This document shows positions 43,619 to 55,268 of a stretch of 64,000 nt of DNA, in pieces. Under the pieces are notes generated by a model. It was not told the DNA's origin. It searched no databases and was given only the letters and a program-made list of their open reading frames with translations. This DNA comes from Rhodosorus marinus. Its lineage: Eukaryota; Rhodophyta; Stylonematophyceae; Stylonematales; Stylonemataceae. How positions within the stretch are numbered: the first letter of the stretch is position 1; the number at the start of each line of letters is the position of its first letter. The stretch is taken from assembly GCA_029953675.1 (NCBI GenBank), contig JAMWBK010000010.1, positions 372,001 through 436,000 on the forward strand, read 5' to 3'. A program made the translations under genes and the position numbers.

Positions 43619-46509
43619 ATGGATGGTGAGACACAGAGTATGGTTTCCAACCGTGCGTTGGAGGTTCCTATGAATTCTGACCTTGTCATGTCGAATCAGA
43701 TGAGGACTGATGACCTTGAACCTGAAACGTTTGACACAACGGGAACTATGGGATTCTACTCTAGTAGAGTGATCCCGAGGAAGCAGTACACCAAGTTGGA
43801 AACAATTTCGGGCCAGGGCGTTCGATCGATGATGTACGCTCACAATGTGATGCTGCTGCTGGGGGTCATCTATTGTTTAATCATCGTGATCCTGGGCGTA
43901 ACAGCTTGGGTCGTGCCTGAGGATGAACTCAATTTGGGTGTCCTTGATTATTCATACGTCAAGTACCCGGAGGGTTACGAGATCTTTTCTGGGGTTCTGA
44001 TGATTCTGGTGTTCACGTACATGTTCATCTTGACGGTATTCTACTGGAAGCGAATTATTACTCAGTGGTGGAGGAAGAAGGACGTAACGCTGGAAATGGT
44101 CTGGGTCATGGCCCTGACGCTCGGGCTCACGGTATATACTAATCCATTCAATGCAATCGTTGTCATTGAGGAAGCATTGGAAGTTCTCGACCCACAGGAG
44201 ATCACGCCCGAGCAAGAGTTAATCATGTCCACAGTCGAATCTGTGGCGTTTTCAGTTGTGACAACTTGGTACATCTGGACTACGGCACACTCCTACAGAT
44301 ACCTGGATCGAAAACCTGGAATCCTGTTTTATATTCCAAAGATTCTGGTTGTTGCTCTTGGTTTAGTCATCCGAATTCTCGCGTATCAGGATGATGTTTA
44401 CTTAAGTAAGCCCAGCTTGACCATGTGAAGTGCTCTTGTTGCTGCTGGAAGAACCTTTGTGCTACTGGCACGGCCTTTCCTGTTTCGTTCGGTCTCTGAG
44501 CAGTGTGTTTCTTGTTTTGCTCGCTTTGTTCACAGACGAACTGGCTTTGATTAGCATTTTCCGGTACTGCACGTTTATACCGCAAGACCCCAGGATAACG
44601 CAGGATTCGGCTCCCCTATGTTGGGCGCTTTGGCTGATGTTCGTGGAGTTGGTGGGCGTCCTCTGGACGCTTTTCGATGTTTTCTGGACCAGACACTGCC
44701 TGAAAAAAGTTGACTACATGAGATTCCGATCGAAACAGATCGGCTTCCGTTTCTTCGTCTACTTCAACGCAACCTTCTACATCTTTTATTGGATCACGAT
44801 GCTGGTAGTCATTACCGTCACCGTCGACAAGAGAACACTTTTCTTCGCGTTGGCGGGGGGTTGGTGGTTTAGGTTTTCAGGGAGGATCTATCCGTTCGGA
44901 ATGCTGCTCATGTTGAGTTCTTACACTTACGTTACTGCAACCGTTAACCTCCCAGCGCATTTCCACGCGAGGCTCTTCTTCTTCGGGTGCAAACCTTGCG
45001 TGAGAGGGTCACTAGAGCGAGAAGAAGGATTGGTGGACGAAATCGAGCCAATTACGTATCGGAGTACTGAGCCCCAATCATTCGCGGGGAGGAGGATGGA
45101 CCTCCCCACTAGTTGCTTTACTATGCAGACTCACGTATGTTCCGGTCTCAGATCGTCCTATCTTTGTGCAACTCGAAGGCTTGATTTCTAACCTTAAGGA
45201 CGACGTCGACTTTTCTGATTCAATTCACAGGTCCTTATGTTCAATTTCGCGTGGCTTGTGTACTACTACGGCACAGAGAAGTTTAACAACCTTGCTATAA
45301 AGCAGGTGAGCGCGCAGCTAGAGCAGTCTATGAAGTTCTCGCCGTGTTGACGTCAACTACAGCCATCTAGTTATGCGAACGAATCTCGAGTTTTGCGTAC
45401 TAACAGTCAGAGCACTGTTTCTTTGTGTTTCACAGGACGTTTTCAAGTTCGAAGTTGCAGATCACGTTGTCGCCAGGGCTACTGATACGCATGCGCTAGT
45501 TATTGACGGGGAGGATCGAATCGTGATTGCTTTTCGGGGCACGGCATCCGGGAAAAACGTATGGACTGATCTGAAAATTACGCAGAGGCCCCTTAGGGAG
45601 GTCATACCTTCTATTGGAGTCGCTCAAGTCAGTACGGACCTTTTAGCCTCCTCGGCTTGGCGCAAGGCAAATGTGCACTCTGGTTTCGCCTCAGCGTATA
45701 GTGCTGTCGCTGAACGGGTGCTGGAGAAGGTCAAGGAGCTCTATGATGCCAACCCGCGACCTGTTTACTTCACGGGACACTCTCTTGGTGGATGTTTAGC
45801 CACCTTATGTTCCTTGGACTGTTACGTGTCTCTTGGCATTAGCAGCAGAGATATTTTTGTATCTTCGTTCGGGTCGCCGAGGCTCGGAAATAAGTCGTTC
45901 AGAGAAGTCTACGACAACAGTATAGCGAGCTGCTGGAGGATCATTGTGGGACCGGATATGGTGGCGAAGCTTCCACGATGGGGATACAAGCACTGCGGAA
46001 AGAAGGTGCTTCTGACGACTGATGGTGATTTGTTCCTAGATCCCACGGCATTGGAGCTTAAGCTGTGGAGTGGTGAGAAACCTGGGATGCTCTTCCATAG
46101 AAAGGCGAGCTACCTACTTGCTATGAGGACGTGGTGCGATATCAACCACGGGGAGGAATATGTTCCAGAGTTCTGGGCTTGGCCATTCAGTCCGAATGAC
46201 AGTAGAAGGTATTGTAGTGAGTGCAAAGCTGAACACGCCGATGCGAAAGACTGACAGTGACTTTTTGCATTGGACAGGTTCTCGCACGCTGTGAATACTG
46301 CTTCGTCCTCTGCTAGCGCTGCGTACGCGTTTAGGCGCTCGGAGCAGAAACAGAATCGTGGAACGCGGCTGTTCCAACGTGATGTTATGATCTCTCAGCT
46401 GAATTCGGGAGAGCGATCTAGCAAACAGCTTTGGGCGAGTTTGTCTAGGCGTGTCCTCGCCGAAGATAGACGTTCTCTTGTCGATATTGACAAGATGACT
46501 GATTTGTAG
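43619..46509 (+). CDS. Polytopic membrane protein fused to a class 3 lipase
   Basis: Five exons: 43619-44405, 44536-45134, 45231-45305, 45436-46208, 46278-46509; 821 aa. Residues 1-70 are soluble and acidic. Residues about 76-470 hold roughly eight hydrophobic helices (for example 76-98, 122-143, 158-182, 205-222, 234-255, then several in exon 2 including FRFFVYFNATFYIFYWITML), with a pattern resembling Wntless/TMEM181-type seven-helix domains. From about 488 an alpha/beta-hydrolase lipase-3 domain follows: FRGTASGKNVWTD, the nucleophile elbow GHSLGG with Ser603, SFGSPRLGNKSF, and GPDMVAKLP with the acid residue. The C-terminus is Ser/Arg-rich. Likely a membrane-anchored acylglycerol or phospholipid hydrolase; substrate unknown. 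Joins are phases 1, 0, 0 and 2. The membrane family name is by resemblance only. Confidence 0.88.
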
Positions 46510-46841
46510 GAAGCTTTTCGGTGTTTTTTTTTTTCAAGATTCGCAAACGATCAATGCCTATATTTTCGTTGGGAGGGGGAGGAGGTGCGGTTTGTGTATC
46601 TAGCAGGAGAGGGATCAATACGGGGCAGTGGCCTGTGCGCCTTCAAAACAGGCTAGAAGATGCGGAATGCCTCAGGACCATGAGCTCGGAGTGTGTTTTG
46701 TTTCATTATTTGGTTTAAGTAAAAACAAGGTAGAACTGAATCGCGTCATGCGAAAGGATTTGACATATCTGCTTTCCTCACCCGCTCAGGGATGAGCAAG
46801 CTCGCGACATCAAGAAAAAAGAAGAGGGGTCACCGCTTTCG
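46510..46841. other. Spacer between convergent genes
   Basis: 332 bp between the lipase and V-ATPase subunit e genes; nothing seen. Confidence 0.5.
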
Positions 46842-47291
46842 CTATACAGACTTCTCAGGACGAATAATCGGATGAAGCTGATGCAAAAAGCAAGTGGCCC
46901 ACATGATATACATACACGCGGCAGCCATCAGAACACAGAGCTGTCCCAACCTGCGAACACGGAGCCATAAAGAGGCAAAAGACCTTAAGAACCTTAACAA
47001 AACCCGGAGCCATAAAGAGGCAAAAGACCTTAAGAAACTTAACAAAACCCGGAGCCCGAGGAAAACCAGAAACCAGCATGCAGAAAACGAAGGGTAAAAG
47101 CAAGAAGATGATTCTTCCATCCACAGAAAAACTATCCAACAAGAGAAAAGTTACGCCGATCAAAAGAAAAAACAGAACGCGGCAACCTACGCTTGGTTAT
47201 CCTTGTCATTTCGGAAAATCACCGAAATCAAGAAGTAGCTCACCACGGTAAGCCCCGCAAAGATGATGGATCCTATTAGCAAAGCCCCCAT
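46842..47291 (-). CDS. V-type H+-ATPase V0 subunit e
   Basis: Small hydrophobic subunit of the membrane V0 sector of the vacuolar proton pump. Two minus-strand exons, 47291-47191 and 46950-46842; 69 aa, as in the family (about 70-80). Exon 1 encodes MGALLIGSIIFAGLTVVSYF, the first membrane helix. Exon 2 encodes the second helix and the diagnostic tail CMYIMWATCFLHQLHPIIRP, matching LFWLxxxLxQLNPLFGP of animal and yeast subunit e. The join is phase 2 at a GTAGGT donor. The frame could extend upstream through a CA microsatellite, but the Met at 47291 gives the family start. The 240-bp intron holds a 45-bp tandem duplication. Confidence 0.88.
46961..47050. repeat. 45-bp tandem duplication inside the V-ATPase e intron
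   Basis: Units 46961-47005 and 47006-47050 differ at one base and begin GGAGCCATAAAGAGGCAAAA; a further GGAGCC starts a third partial unit. It lies next to the acceptor end of the intron. Confidence 0.95.
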
Positions 47292-49175
47292 TTGCCTAAC
47301 ACGAACCCACCGCGTCCTCCTCACTGGTCGGTTCAAAAGCGACTTTTCACACAGAAACCCACACACACACACACACACACGCCACAGAGCTCAACCACCA
47401 AAACAGCCAAACAATCAACAGACTTCTCACCTCGTAAAAAAGGTTGTTCCTATTCCAAGCCTAGGCAAAAGTCACAAAGGCTCCTAGTCTGTTCCTCCGC
47501 AAATTCAAAAAAAATAAAATAATAATAATTACAATCCACTTCTCCAACTCCCAAGTGGTTTTCACCTTCCCCAGTGATCCCAACCGAACCTTCTTGGCGT
47601 GAAAGCCGTTATCCCCACACAAACCCATTAGCTGTCCTTTCTTATGATCTAGTCCAAAACAATCTAAAATTATGATATCTACCCTATTCCTTTCCAATAA
47701 TTTCCTAACCCCTTAAGAAAACAGATCGTCCTAATTCTTATACAATATATGATTTTTATATTGTATTAATTATATAAAATAGCATAAGGATCAATAATTT
47801 TGTTTTTATATATAATATTATAGGAGTCACCCCGTTTTTTACTTGTATATTATATAGTTTTCATCGACCAAAGCATCGAGGGGTGTTTGGCTGACGATAC
47901 CTTACCATCAATGTAATTTCCCGTTGCTTGGCTGTTGGCCACCTGTGGAGCGACGGGGGTTGAACAGGTTTCTTCTGATCTGGATTGGTTTATTCTTTTG
48001 CTAGTTGTTAACCCTCGACTAGCTCAACTCAGCTCTCTGTGATGTGAGATCATCAGAAAATGAATTTCAGTCATCATAAACAGCGTTGGAGCTTACTAGG
48101 TACTCCCCTCACACTTACCATCAACCACCACGGACTTCTCTAGTCAAGCCGAGCCCTCAAATACCCTCCTCCTTCCTCTTCTCCCCCCCAGTCCGATCGA
48201 ATAAAGACAGCCATATGTTTTTATTACTATTTTATGTCCAAAATTCGATCAGGTGGTCAATCTGATGACTGCTAACCCCCCCCCTCCCCGGCTCAATCAG
48301 CATCCCTAAAATGCTAGAATATGAACATTTTCTATTGAAATAGGAGCCCGGATTTAGCAATTTTATTCTATTCAGCTAATCTAGAATATCTGGAAACATA
48401 TATTTTTCTTCGTATTTTCAAGGCCTTATCGGACCAACGCTTGATCAAAAAATAAAATAGAAAGTAGACTCGTGGAACAAGCTTTCCATTGGCGAGAAAA
48501 GTACAGAATCGTAGACATACGGATAATAATATCAATAATTTTGTATATATTGATATGCTCTGAGGCTTGTTTTAGTCGTAGATATGATCTACGGTAGTTT
48601 TCTTCGTTTTTATTTTCTTTATGAGGTCAAAAATAATAGAAAATAAAACAAATTAATCGATATGTCTGTGGGTGTCTCATACAGAGAGTTGGGTGTTGAT
48701 CAAGAACATCTATGTGTTGCACAGTTCAATGAGCTTTGGTGGGAACAGACACAGTTCAGTAGAGGGCCAAGCTGCCAGGAGAATTTCTGCAGCAGCCCTA
48801 GAGAGCAGCGCAGGTGATCTGAAAAATTCGGTTCAACTTCATACGACGTAGTGTTGGTGTTCTGATCAGCAAGGGGGGTTTGCGAAACAGCAAACCTGGG
48901 CTTCTCTAGACTGCAAATGAGTAACCGTGAACTTTACTGGGCAGCTGCCCTCTTCCCTCGCTATGCTGACTTTTCGGCTTGGGTACAGAACGAGATCAGG
49001 CTCATCAGGATGGGCTTGAGATCATTGCACGATTCGCGCTCTGGTGACACCGGTTCGGAGAGCCTGCTCTGATAATACGTAGATACATTATTGTCGCGCT
49101 TCACCTCGTCTTTGGTATTTACTGGGCTTCTTGAGGCTAATCCCAGAACTTTCTTCCCTTCAGAACACATCACAC
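47292..49175. other. Intergenic between two minus-strand genes
   Basis: Includes a (CA)n tract at about 47360-47380 in the C+A-rich leader of the V-ATPase gene, AT-rich DNA at 47700-47870 and 48230-48660, and mixed DNA at 48690-48960. No gene seen; the frame 48961-49173 lies in the 3' flank of MCMBP. Confidence 0.5.
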
Positions 49176-51243
49176 CTAGCTTGATCTCTCCTTGCAGAGC
49201 TTATACATACTGATCACCTGATTCCATCGGTCTTCCGTGAGGCCGGACTCACCGTATGTTCGTGCTCGGGCTCTGGCTAGCGATAGCCATCGGTGCAATG
49301 TGTCCTGGTCCACATGGGCCTAACCAGTTCCAGAGGATCAGGAAAGGTCTAAGAACGAGCGAGCACCGGCGGGAATCACAAGCGTTTAGCGTAGCCGATG
49401 CGCTTACCGGAAACTGTCTTCTCATTTCCACAAATTGATTCTCGATCTTCGTTGACACAGGCTCGGGAACCTCAAACGCAGGCTCCGGTGTCGACAGAAT
49501 AGTCAATCCCAATCGAAGCTTCCTCAGAGTATCCCCAGAAGGACTCGCCATAGATGGCTGGTACTTTGCCTCCTCACGACAAACTAGGGTATCATCGAAC
49601 GGGAGAAGGGACTTTGTTCTGCTCAAGGACAACACCTACGGGGCGTTCGCTTAATCTCAGTAATCTGTAGACGACCAAACGACGCAAGTCTCGTAGCTCA
49701 AGCGAGGATTGTCGTGTAAGTCTTACAGGAATGTTCGTATTCACTTCCATCTGATAAAATTCGAAGTCGTAGTTAAGCATCTGGCGGGTAACAATCTCTT
49801 TCAGCGCGCTCAAGTTCTTCAGTCCGCGTTCATTCAGTTGACCCGGCTCGAGGTTTGTCTCGTCCAGGACTAGTACGGTGCCCTCTGGGAGTTGAAGTCT
49901 TGATGATTGCAGTCGATTCTGTGCATAGTTCTTCTTTGGTACAAAGTTCTCCGTATTCAGGGACTGGATCGTTACGGGAATCACATGTACTCTCGGGCAG
50001 AGCGCTTCCAATGTTGAAATCACCTGTTGGAATTGAAAGAGGAGAGGAAACGCCGAGTAAGCAACCGCGGGCTTTTTTGACGAGTTTTTCTTTGAATTTG
50101 AACTCCAACCTTGGACGACGGCAGATCCTTTGGAATAATGAAGTTGAGAGAAATTTTTCCAACAACCATGGTATCTGTTCTCCGCTCGACGCGGGAAACC
50201 AAGTTAGTCAAAGCATACTCAGCTGCGAGCTCATCCCCCATTAGTGCACTCCTGAGGCTTTCGACAAGCTGTTGCCGCAGTTCTGGCAGGGCCATCTTAA
50301 ACTGGTTCCTAGAATCGCTCAAGAGCTCCGTTGATGAAAACTCCTCGGCGAACGGACCAGCTTCCAGCTCGTTCAGCTTTTTAACCGATATCGCGTGGAC
50401 TTTGCGCACGGCGACACCTAGGATGATATCCAATTTCGCAGGGCAGGCCTTAGAAGCATTCGGATATACAAGCGTGGATCACGGCAACTCACCTAGCTCT
50501 GAGGTCTCCATGTCCTCCCCACCAAAACCGTTTTCGATCGTCTCACCCTCCTCCACGATGCCCACAACCTCGACCATCTGATTCAATAGTGGCTGGTTCA
50601 TAAGGCTGTTGTCGTAAATCTTCACCACAACACCAAAGGCCCCTTCCGCAAGCTCGGAAGGAATTGGGAGGTTCAAGCTCAAAGAGGGTGTGGCAGGCTG
50701 CTCACTTTTCATTTCCACATCCTCCCGTTTACCTCGCTTCGCTTCCTCACTATGCGCCAAGTTCTCCTTGTTAAGGTCCAGTGGCTCATGAGTCTCCCCC
50801 ATATCGGAGGAGAACTTTCTCTTTGGAATTTTTTGCTCAGTTTTCTGATCGATCTGTTCCCCAGTCGGCTGCCGCGACCATTTGGTTCTTCCGGGGATTG
50901 ATACACAATACAATGGAAGTCTCTCTGAGAGCAGATCAGATGACGGCGCCTGATTCGCAAGTTCCGGATCTGCAACCTGATCACAACAGATTGCCGTCTT
51001 GTTCATTTCGGACCCGTATCTAAAAAAGTAGATCTCCTGCTCGAAAACGTCCTGGACAAAGCACTTGAACTTCACCAGGTCTCCCGCTGTAGACTTTTCA
51101 GACAACTCGGGTACGCTCTCCGCGCTCTCCACTACGCCTTGAAATAACTTGTCCACCACCTCTGGCGTCGCACGAACCTCCCGTCCCATGTCTCCAAACC
51201 TCGCACGAATCGTATCAAGAGGTCTCATAGTTCCCACAGTCAT
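49176..51243 (-). CDS. MCMBP: MCM-binding protein (MCMBP)
   Basis: Binds MCM2-7 helicase subunits and helps their assembly or unloading during DNA replication. Five minus-strand exons: 51243-50493, 50417-50110, 50023-49727, 49635-49408, 49319-49176; 575 aa. Family blocks along the protein are VKFKCFVQDVFEQEIYF, LPLYCVSIPGRTKW, LNLPIPSE, VAVRKVHAISVKKLNEL, the ELRQQLVESLRSALMGDELA block, KKNYAQNRLQSSRLQLPEGT, LVLDETNLEPGQL, LNYDFEFYQMEVNTNI, and VEMRRQFP. Exon 5 ends HVDQDTLHRWLSLARARA onward. Exon 4 was placed using the SLSRTKSLLPFDD block. All joins keep frame (phase 1, then 0). The middle region (about 130-190) is charged and variable, as in relatives. A C+T/A-rich leader lies upstream. Confidence 0.95.
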
Positions 51244-51469
51244 AGCTTACACAATCTCCACTACCCAGATACCTAAGAAAAGCCTCTCCTTCTCTTTCTT
51301 CTCCAGAAAACCCTTCAAATACAATCTCCTTTCCTTCAACCGGAATCTCCCCAACCCGCATCTTCCCAGTCTACTAATGGGGTATTACCCCATCCAATCC
51401 TCACAAGTAAAACCATGTCCCCGATAAGCGCTCAAACCCAACTCGCCTCGAGAAAATAAAACATTTCAG

Positions 51470-51522
51470 AATTTGGAATGATATGTATACCCCCCTTGGC
51501 GATATACATATCATTCCAAATT
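51470..51522. other. 20-bp perfect inverted repeat
   Basis: Arm AATTTGGAATGATATGTATA at 51470-51489 is exactly reversed at 51503-51522, with a 13-base C-rich loop. Lies about 230 bp upstream of MCMBP. Could be a cruciform, a MITE remnant or a regulatory site. Confidence 0.85.
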
Positions 51523-52499
51523 TCCTTTCATTTCCTGCAAAATAAACAGAAAATGCCTATAACCCTGAAACAAATAGCCGAACAACATCTTCTTCCCCCC
51601 CCCCAATGTTCTCAACGTCGATCTTAAAAAAAACGTTTTTTAGTCTAGTCAATTATTTATTTTAGTATTACGATATATTTGCGCGGGAGCGTCTATTCGA
51701 GTTTTGATACTTACTTTTCTGTGCTGGTTTTTTATAGCATATTATCCAGTTATTTATCCAATAGAAGGTTGGGAGTATTTCCCGCGTTTTCTTATCTCCC
51801 CGCATAAAACGGTCAGAAATCGATCGTTATGAACAAAATTGAGAGAATATCAATCAGGTTTTGTCTGGCAGAGTCTGATAGAGAAATGGAAGTCAAGACG
51901 TAGTGCGTGCTCCTACGGACGATGATGAGTGGGGCGTGGACACCTCCAGGCTGGAAAGGACGACAATGTGCCAAAACGGCTAGTTGGAATTGCGGGCAGA
52001 ACTTATGAAAGAGCTCCGGTACCACCGATCAACATTCCAATGAGCAGTGGAGTGGACATCACAAATTTACTGCGGCCACTAGTTCGCGGCGTACACTAGT
52101 ACCAGTTCACATCCCAACGCCCATCCCTGTGGGTAGCAACTTGCGTCGTATGTTTGCAAGCACAGCTCGCACAAAGTCCTGTCGCAATATCTTCCGCCTC
52201 CTCTACCGGGACTCTACACAAGAACAAAAACAAAAAAACTCCAAAACTTTCACCTACTTGTCATCCACCTCTGTTTGCTCCCTCAGATCCATACAAACCA
52301 CTTCAGGCTTCTGCCATCTTCTCATCAATGCTATGTACCTTCACTGTCAGGGCAACATCAGCATCCTTTGATATTATTTCTACCATCCTGACGCAAATCA
52401 TTCATAATTCAATCCAGTCCAAAAGCTCAACCATAGTATTATAGAAACCCCTTTCCAGTAGTCGCAGGCTCCTAGGTGGCCCACTTCTAGCCAGCTAGC
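51523..52499. other. Intergenic, no intact gene
   Basis: AT-rich to about 51850, then mixed sequence with broken frames on both strands that may belong to the decayed retroelement further right. Confidence 0.45.
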
Positions 52500-52910
52500 G
52501 AGCCACTATTGAATCTCAGGAAGCAGGTGGGTCATGCCCCGATAAGCGTCTTATGGTCCGATATCTTCAGCTGCCCAAGTGCTCAGCGACGTTGCGGTCC
52601 CCAAAGTCCGTGTCGGATCTGCGTTCTGTGTTGGTGTTGTTGTCTTACTTCAGTCGATTCGTCTCACGGTTGGCGAAAACTGCGACACCCTTGACAGACA
52701 TGTTTTGAGCGGAGGAGAGCGAGTCAGCCGGCCATCGGAGGCGGAGCCTTGACCTTTGAGGCGTTGAAGCCCGACCCCCACCTGGGCGATGTCAGGCTCA
52801 GGAGTCTCCATTTTGAGGTTGCCAATGACGCTACAATTGGGCCAACCACTACCAAATTTTGACGACTCAAGGAACCGACGATAAGTCGAGAGCATAGCCA
52901 GTCTCCCCAG
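52500..52910 (+). mobile_element. Decayed Ty3/gypsy reverse transcriptase / RNase H fragment
   Basis: Plus-strand translation near 52600-52700 gives PKSVSDLRSVLVLLSYFSRF followed by VSRLAKTATPLTDM, the end of a gypsy reverse transcriptase (typically LRSFLGL-YYRRF...PLTDLL). Further on, LHFEVANDAT resembles the RNase H start. Stops and frame changes show it is dead. No LTRs were seen. Confidence 0.8.
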
Positions 52911-53321
52911 CACTGAGGGCAGGGCGCAAAGGTTTCAGCCTTTCATTGTGGAGAGCTTTTTCATGCTCGGGAGTGGTTGCCAATGCTTTGCTGACCATCC
53001 TGCCAAGTATCTTGTACTCCTACGCCAGTTCAGTGTCGCTCCATGGCAATATTCTAGCAGCTTGCTAGCCGAGGCTCGCTACCGCCGCCTTGGCTTGCAC
53101 GCTTTTGTTCCTAGTACGCTGGGAGCAGCGCTTGAGGCAGTGTTTGTAAAAACCAGCACCATATTGACAACTACTTCAATCATTATTTCACTCAGTTATT
53201 TGTTTTTTTTGGATTTTTGCTTCTTTTTTAGCGGTTTGAATCGGCGCGCGGGATTGACGTTGAGATTGGGAAATGGATTCGAAAATGTCCGTGACGGTGA
53301 GTTTTGGAGGTATTGGTATTG
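52911..53321. other. Intergenic, possible retroelement remainder
   Basis: A 146-codon plus frame (52948-53388) is open but has no supported domain. Composition shifts to G+T-rich from about 53190, the leader of the YqaJ-type gene. Confidence 0.4.
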
Positions 53322-53508
53322 GGCATCGCCTTCGGCGATGCCAGGTAGCCTGATTGAGATTGGGAGATGGGGGAGGAGGGGAAGGTGAAATTTAGAGGGC
53401 ACTATAATTAGGCATCGCCTGCGGCGATGAGGGTGGTTAGGTTGTGCGCGTTGGGTTTTGTCTTGTGTTTTCGGGGGCCGAGGGGTTAGGCATCCCTTTT
53501 CGGGGATG
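53322..53508 (+). repeat. Three related small hairpins in the YqaJ-gene leader
   Basis: 53322-53342 is GGCATCGCC-TTC-GGCGATGCC, a 9-bp perfect stem. 53413-53429 is CATCGCC-TGC-GGCGATG. 53491-53508 is CATCCC, a six-base loop, GGGATG. They recur about every 80-90 bp in the G-rich leader. A role in 5' UTR folding is possible but unproven. Confidence 0.75.
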
Positions 53509-53624
53509 GGAATTGGCGTTAGGGTTTTTAGACCGCGCAGTTTTGAGTATTTGTGAGGCGAGGTCGATGGGGGGGTGTGGTTTGTCAAAGGTTTGAGGAA
53601 GAGTTTCGTGAAACTGCCGATGAG

Positions 53625-55268
53625 ATGGATGTTTTAGGGTTTTTACAGTTCGGGCTGGCAAACACGCGCGCAGGAGGTCAACGTGGTGTCTCTCGAAAAT
53701 GTAATATCTCACCATGGAATCGGGACCAGGTGGATGCTGAGGGGGAGAGCACATCTCATTTTTATTTATGGAACGGGCTGTTGAAGAATCTTGACTATGA
53801 GCGGGTTTCCGGGTATGGTAACTACGTTGGGACGAAGGGAAACTTTTCGGAGTTTTCTGCGTCCCTTCTGGCATCTGCTAGTGGGCCGAGTGAGTTTAGT
53901 CCGAACTACAAGGGCACAAAGCGGTATAAAGCGATGGCGAAGCGGTTGCTTTTCGAGTTCTCGAAGGTCTACGAATCCGCATCTGTAGACGAAAGGCGGA
54001 AGATTATTCGGGATGCCTCTTTCTTGGCAGAGGAAGCTCGATTCAAGTCCCTGCGCGAACTAAGATCCGCGAAAAATAATCAGCCAAACTTGTCCTGGCT
54101 AGAGGTTGACCCTGCCGTGCTCGAGAACCATCCCAGGTATAAAGCACTCGAACCGGATGGATTGGAGAACATTGATGAAGAGGACCCTCGGCTCTTCAGG
54201 CAGCGATCGGAGAAGTGGTTTGCTGCAAGAGAGGGGTGTGCTTTCACCGCGTCAACAATTTGGCGCGCGCTAGGGTTCGGCGAGGTGACGGCCGCGAAGA
54301 AGCTCGGCGCTAAGAAGATCCCAAAGTTCTGTGTCGATCATGGGCTGGCCCTGGAGACTTACGCCCTGGCAAAGAGCACAGAACCTCCGGTTAAGAAGCT
54401 CAGCGAAGTCGATCAGGTAATGGAAAGAAACCTTTCTCTTTGTGCACAGCTGTCTCGAGGGTATTCGGTGCTTGTTTTCTAAGATGTGTTAATTCCGTTT
54501 TCTGCTTCACATCCCCCGGCCCAAACAGGTGAGGATTGAGTGGGGACTTCGACATGAAGATCGTGCAAAACTTCTCCTTTTGGAAGCAAACGATGCTGTG
54601 TATCTTGAGGAGACGGGCATGTACGAGCTCAATTCAGAGAACGCGGAAAAGGAGCTGGGAGTAGAATTGAAGAATCTTCCCATGCTTTCGGCTAGTCCTG
54701 ATTCAATCTTGAGGTTTTACAATACCGATATGGGTGCATGGAGCGACCCGCACGTTTGTGAGATCAAGTGCCGGTGTCCATTCATTTGGAGTGGCAAGGC
54801 ATGGCTTATGCCCTCGAGGATCGGCTCACACAAAGAGGTGAACGCGATGCATTACGCCCAGGTGCAGATTCAGATGCTCTGTTGCGAAATGGAGACTGCG
54901 CAGCTCGCGTCATACTCCGTTCGTGGCTCTCAAATATTTCAACTTAAGCGCAACGACGAATGGCTACGACTCGCCCTTAGATTCCTATGTCTAGGAAATG
55001 AACGATACGTTCTTGGCGACTTAATGCCTGAAATCAATTTCTTCTACGATGATACAGACTACCAAAGGTGAGCTTGAATCGATGATGTGCTTCGTCTCGA
55101 CTACCACTGTCGTCCGCAACTACTAATCGTGATGTCCTCGAAAACGGTTCGGCAATCAGGTTCTTAGAACTGACTGTGGAAGGGTGCAAAAGCGCGGTTC
55201 CTTGGTTGCAGCTACCACCAGAGGACATTTTTGCTCGCTCTCCAACTAGGCAGAGACCCTACTATTAA
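53625..55268 (+). CDS. YqaJ-type PD-(D/E)XK nuclease
   Basis: Exonuclease-like protein of the YqaJ/lambda-exonuclease fold. Exons 53625-54416, 54529-55067, 55160-55268; 479 aa. The N-terminal half is variable and charged. Then come WFAAREGCAFTASTIWRALG, like the YqaJ R-x-x-x-x-TAS block, a helix beginning VRIEWGLRHEDRAKLLLLEA, and the catalytic set Asp322 (SASPDSIL), Glu342 and Lys344 (EIKCRCP), followed by HYAQVQIQM. The last exon (LELTVEGCKSAVPWLQLPPE...) is joined in phase 2. Bacterial and phage members act in recombination; eukaryotic copies are known in many genomes with unclear roles, some organellar. The start is the first ATG; an upstream GTG extends the same frame. Three small hairpins lie in the leader. 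Confidence 0.87.
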
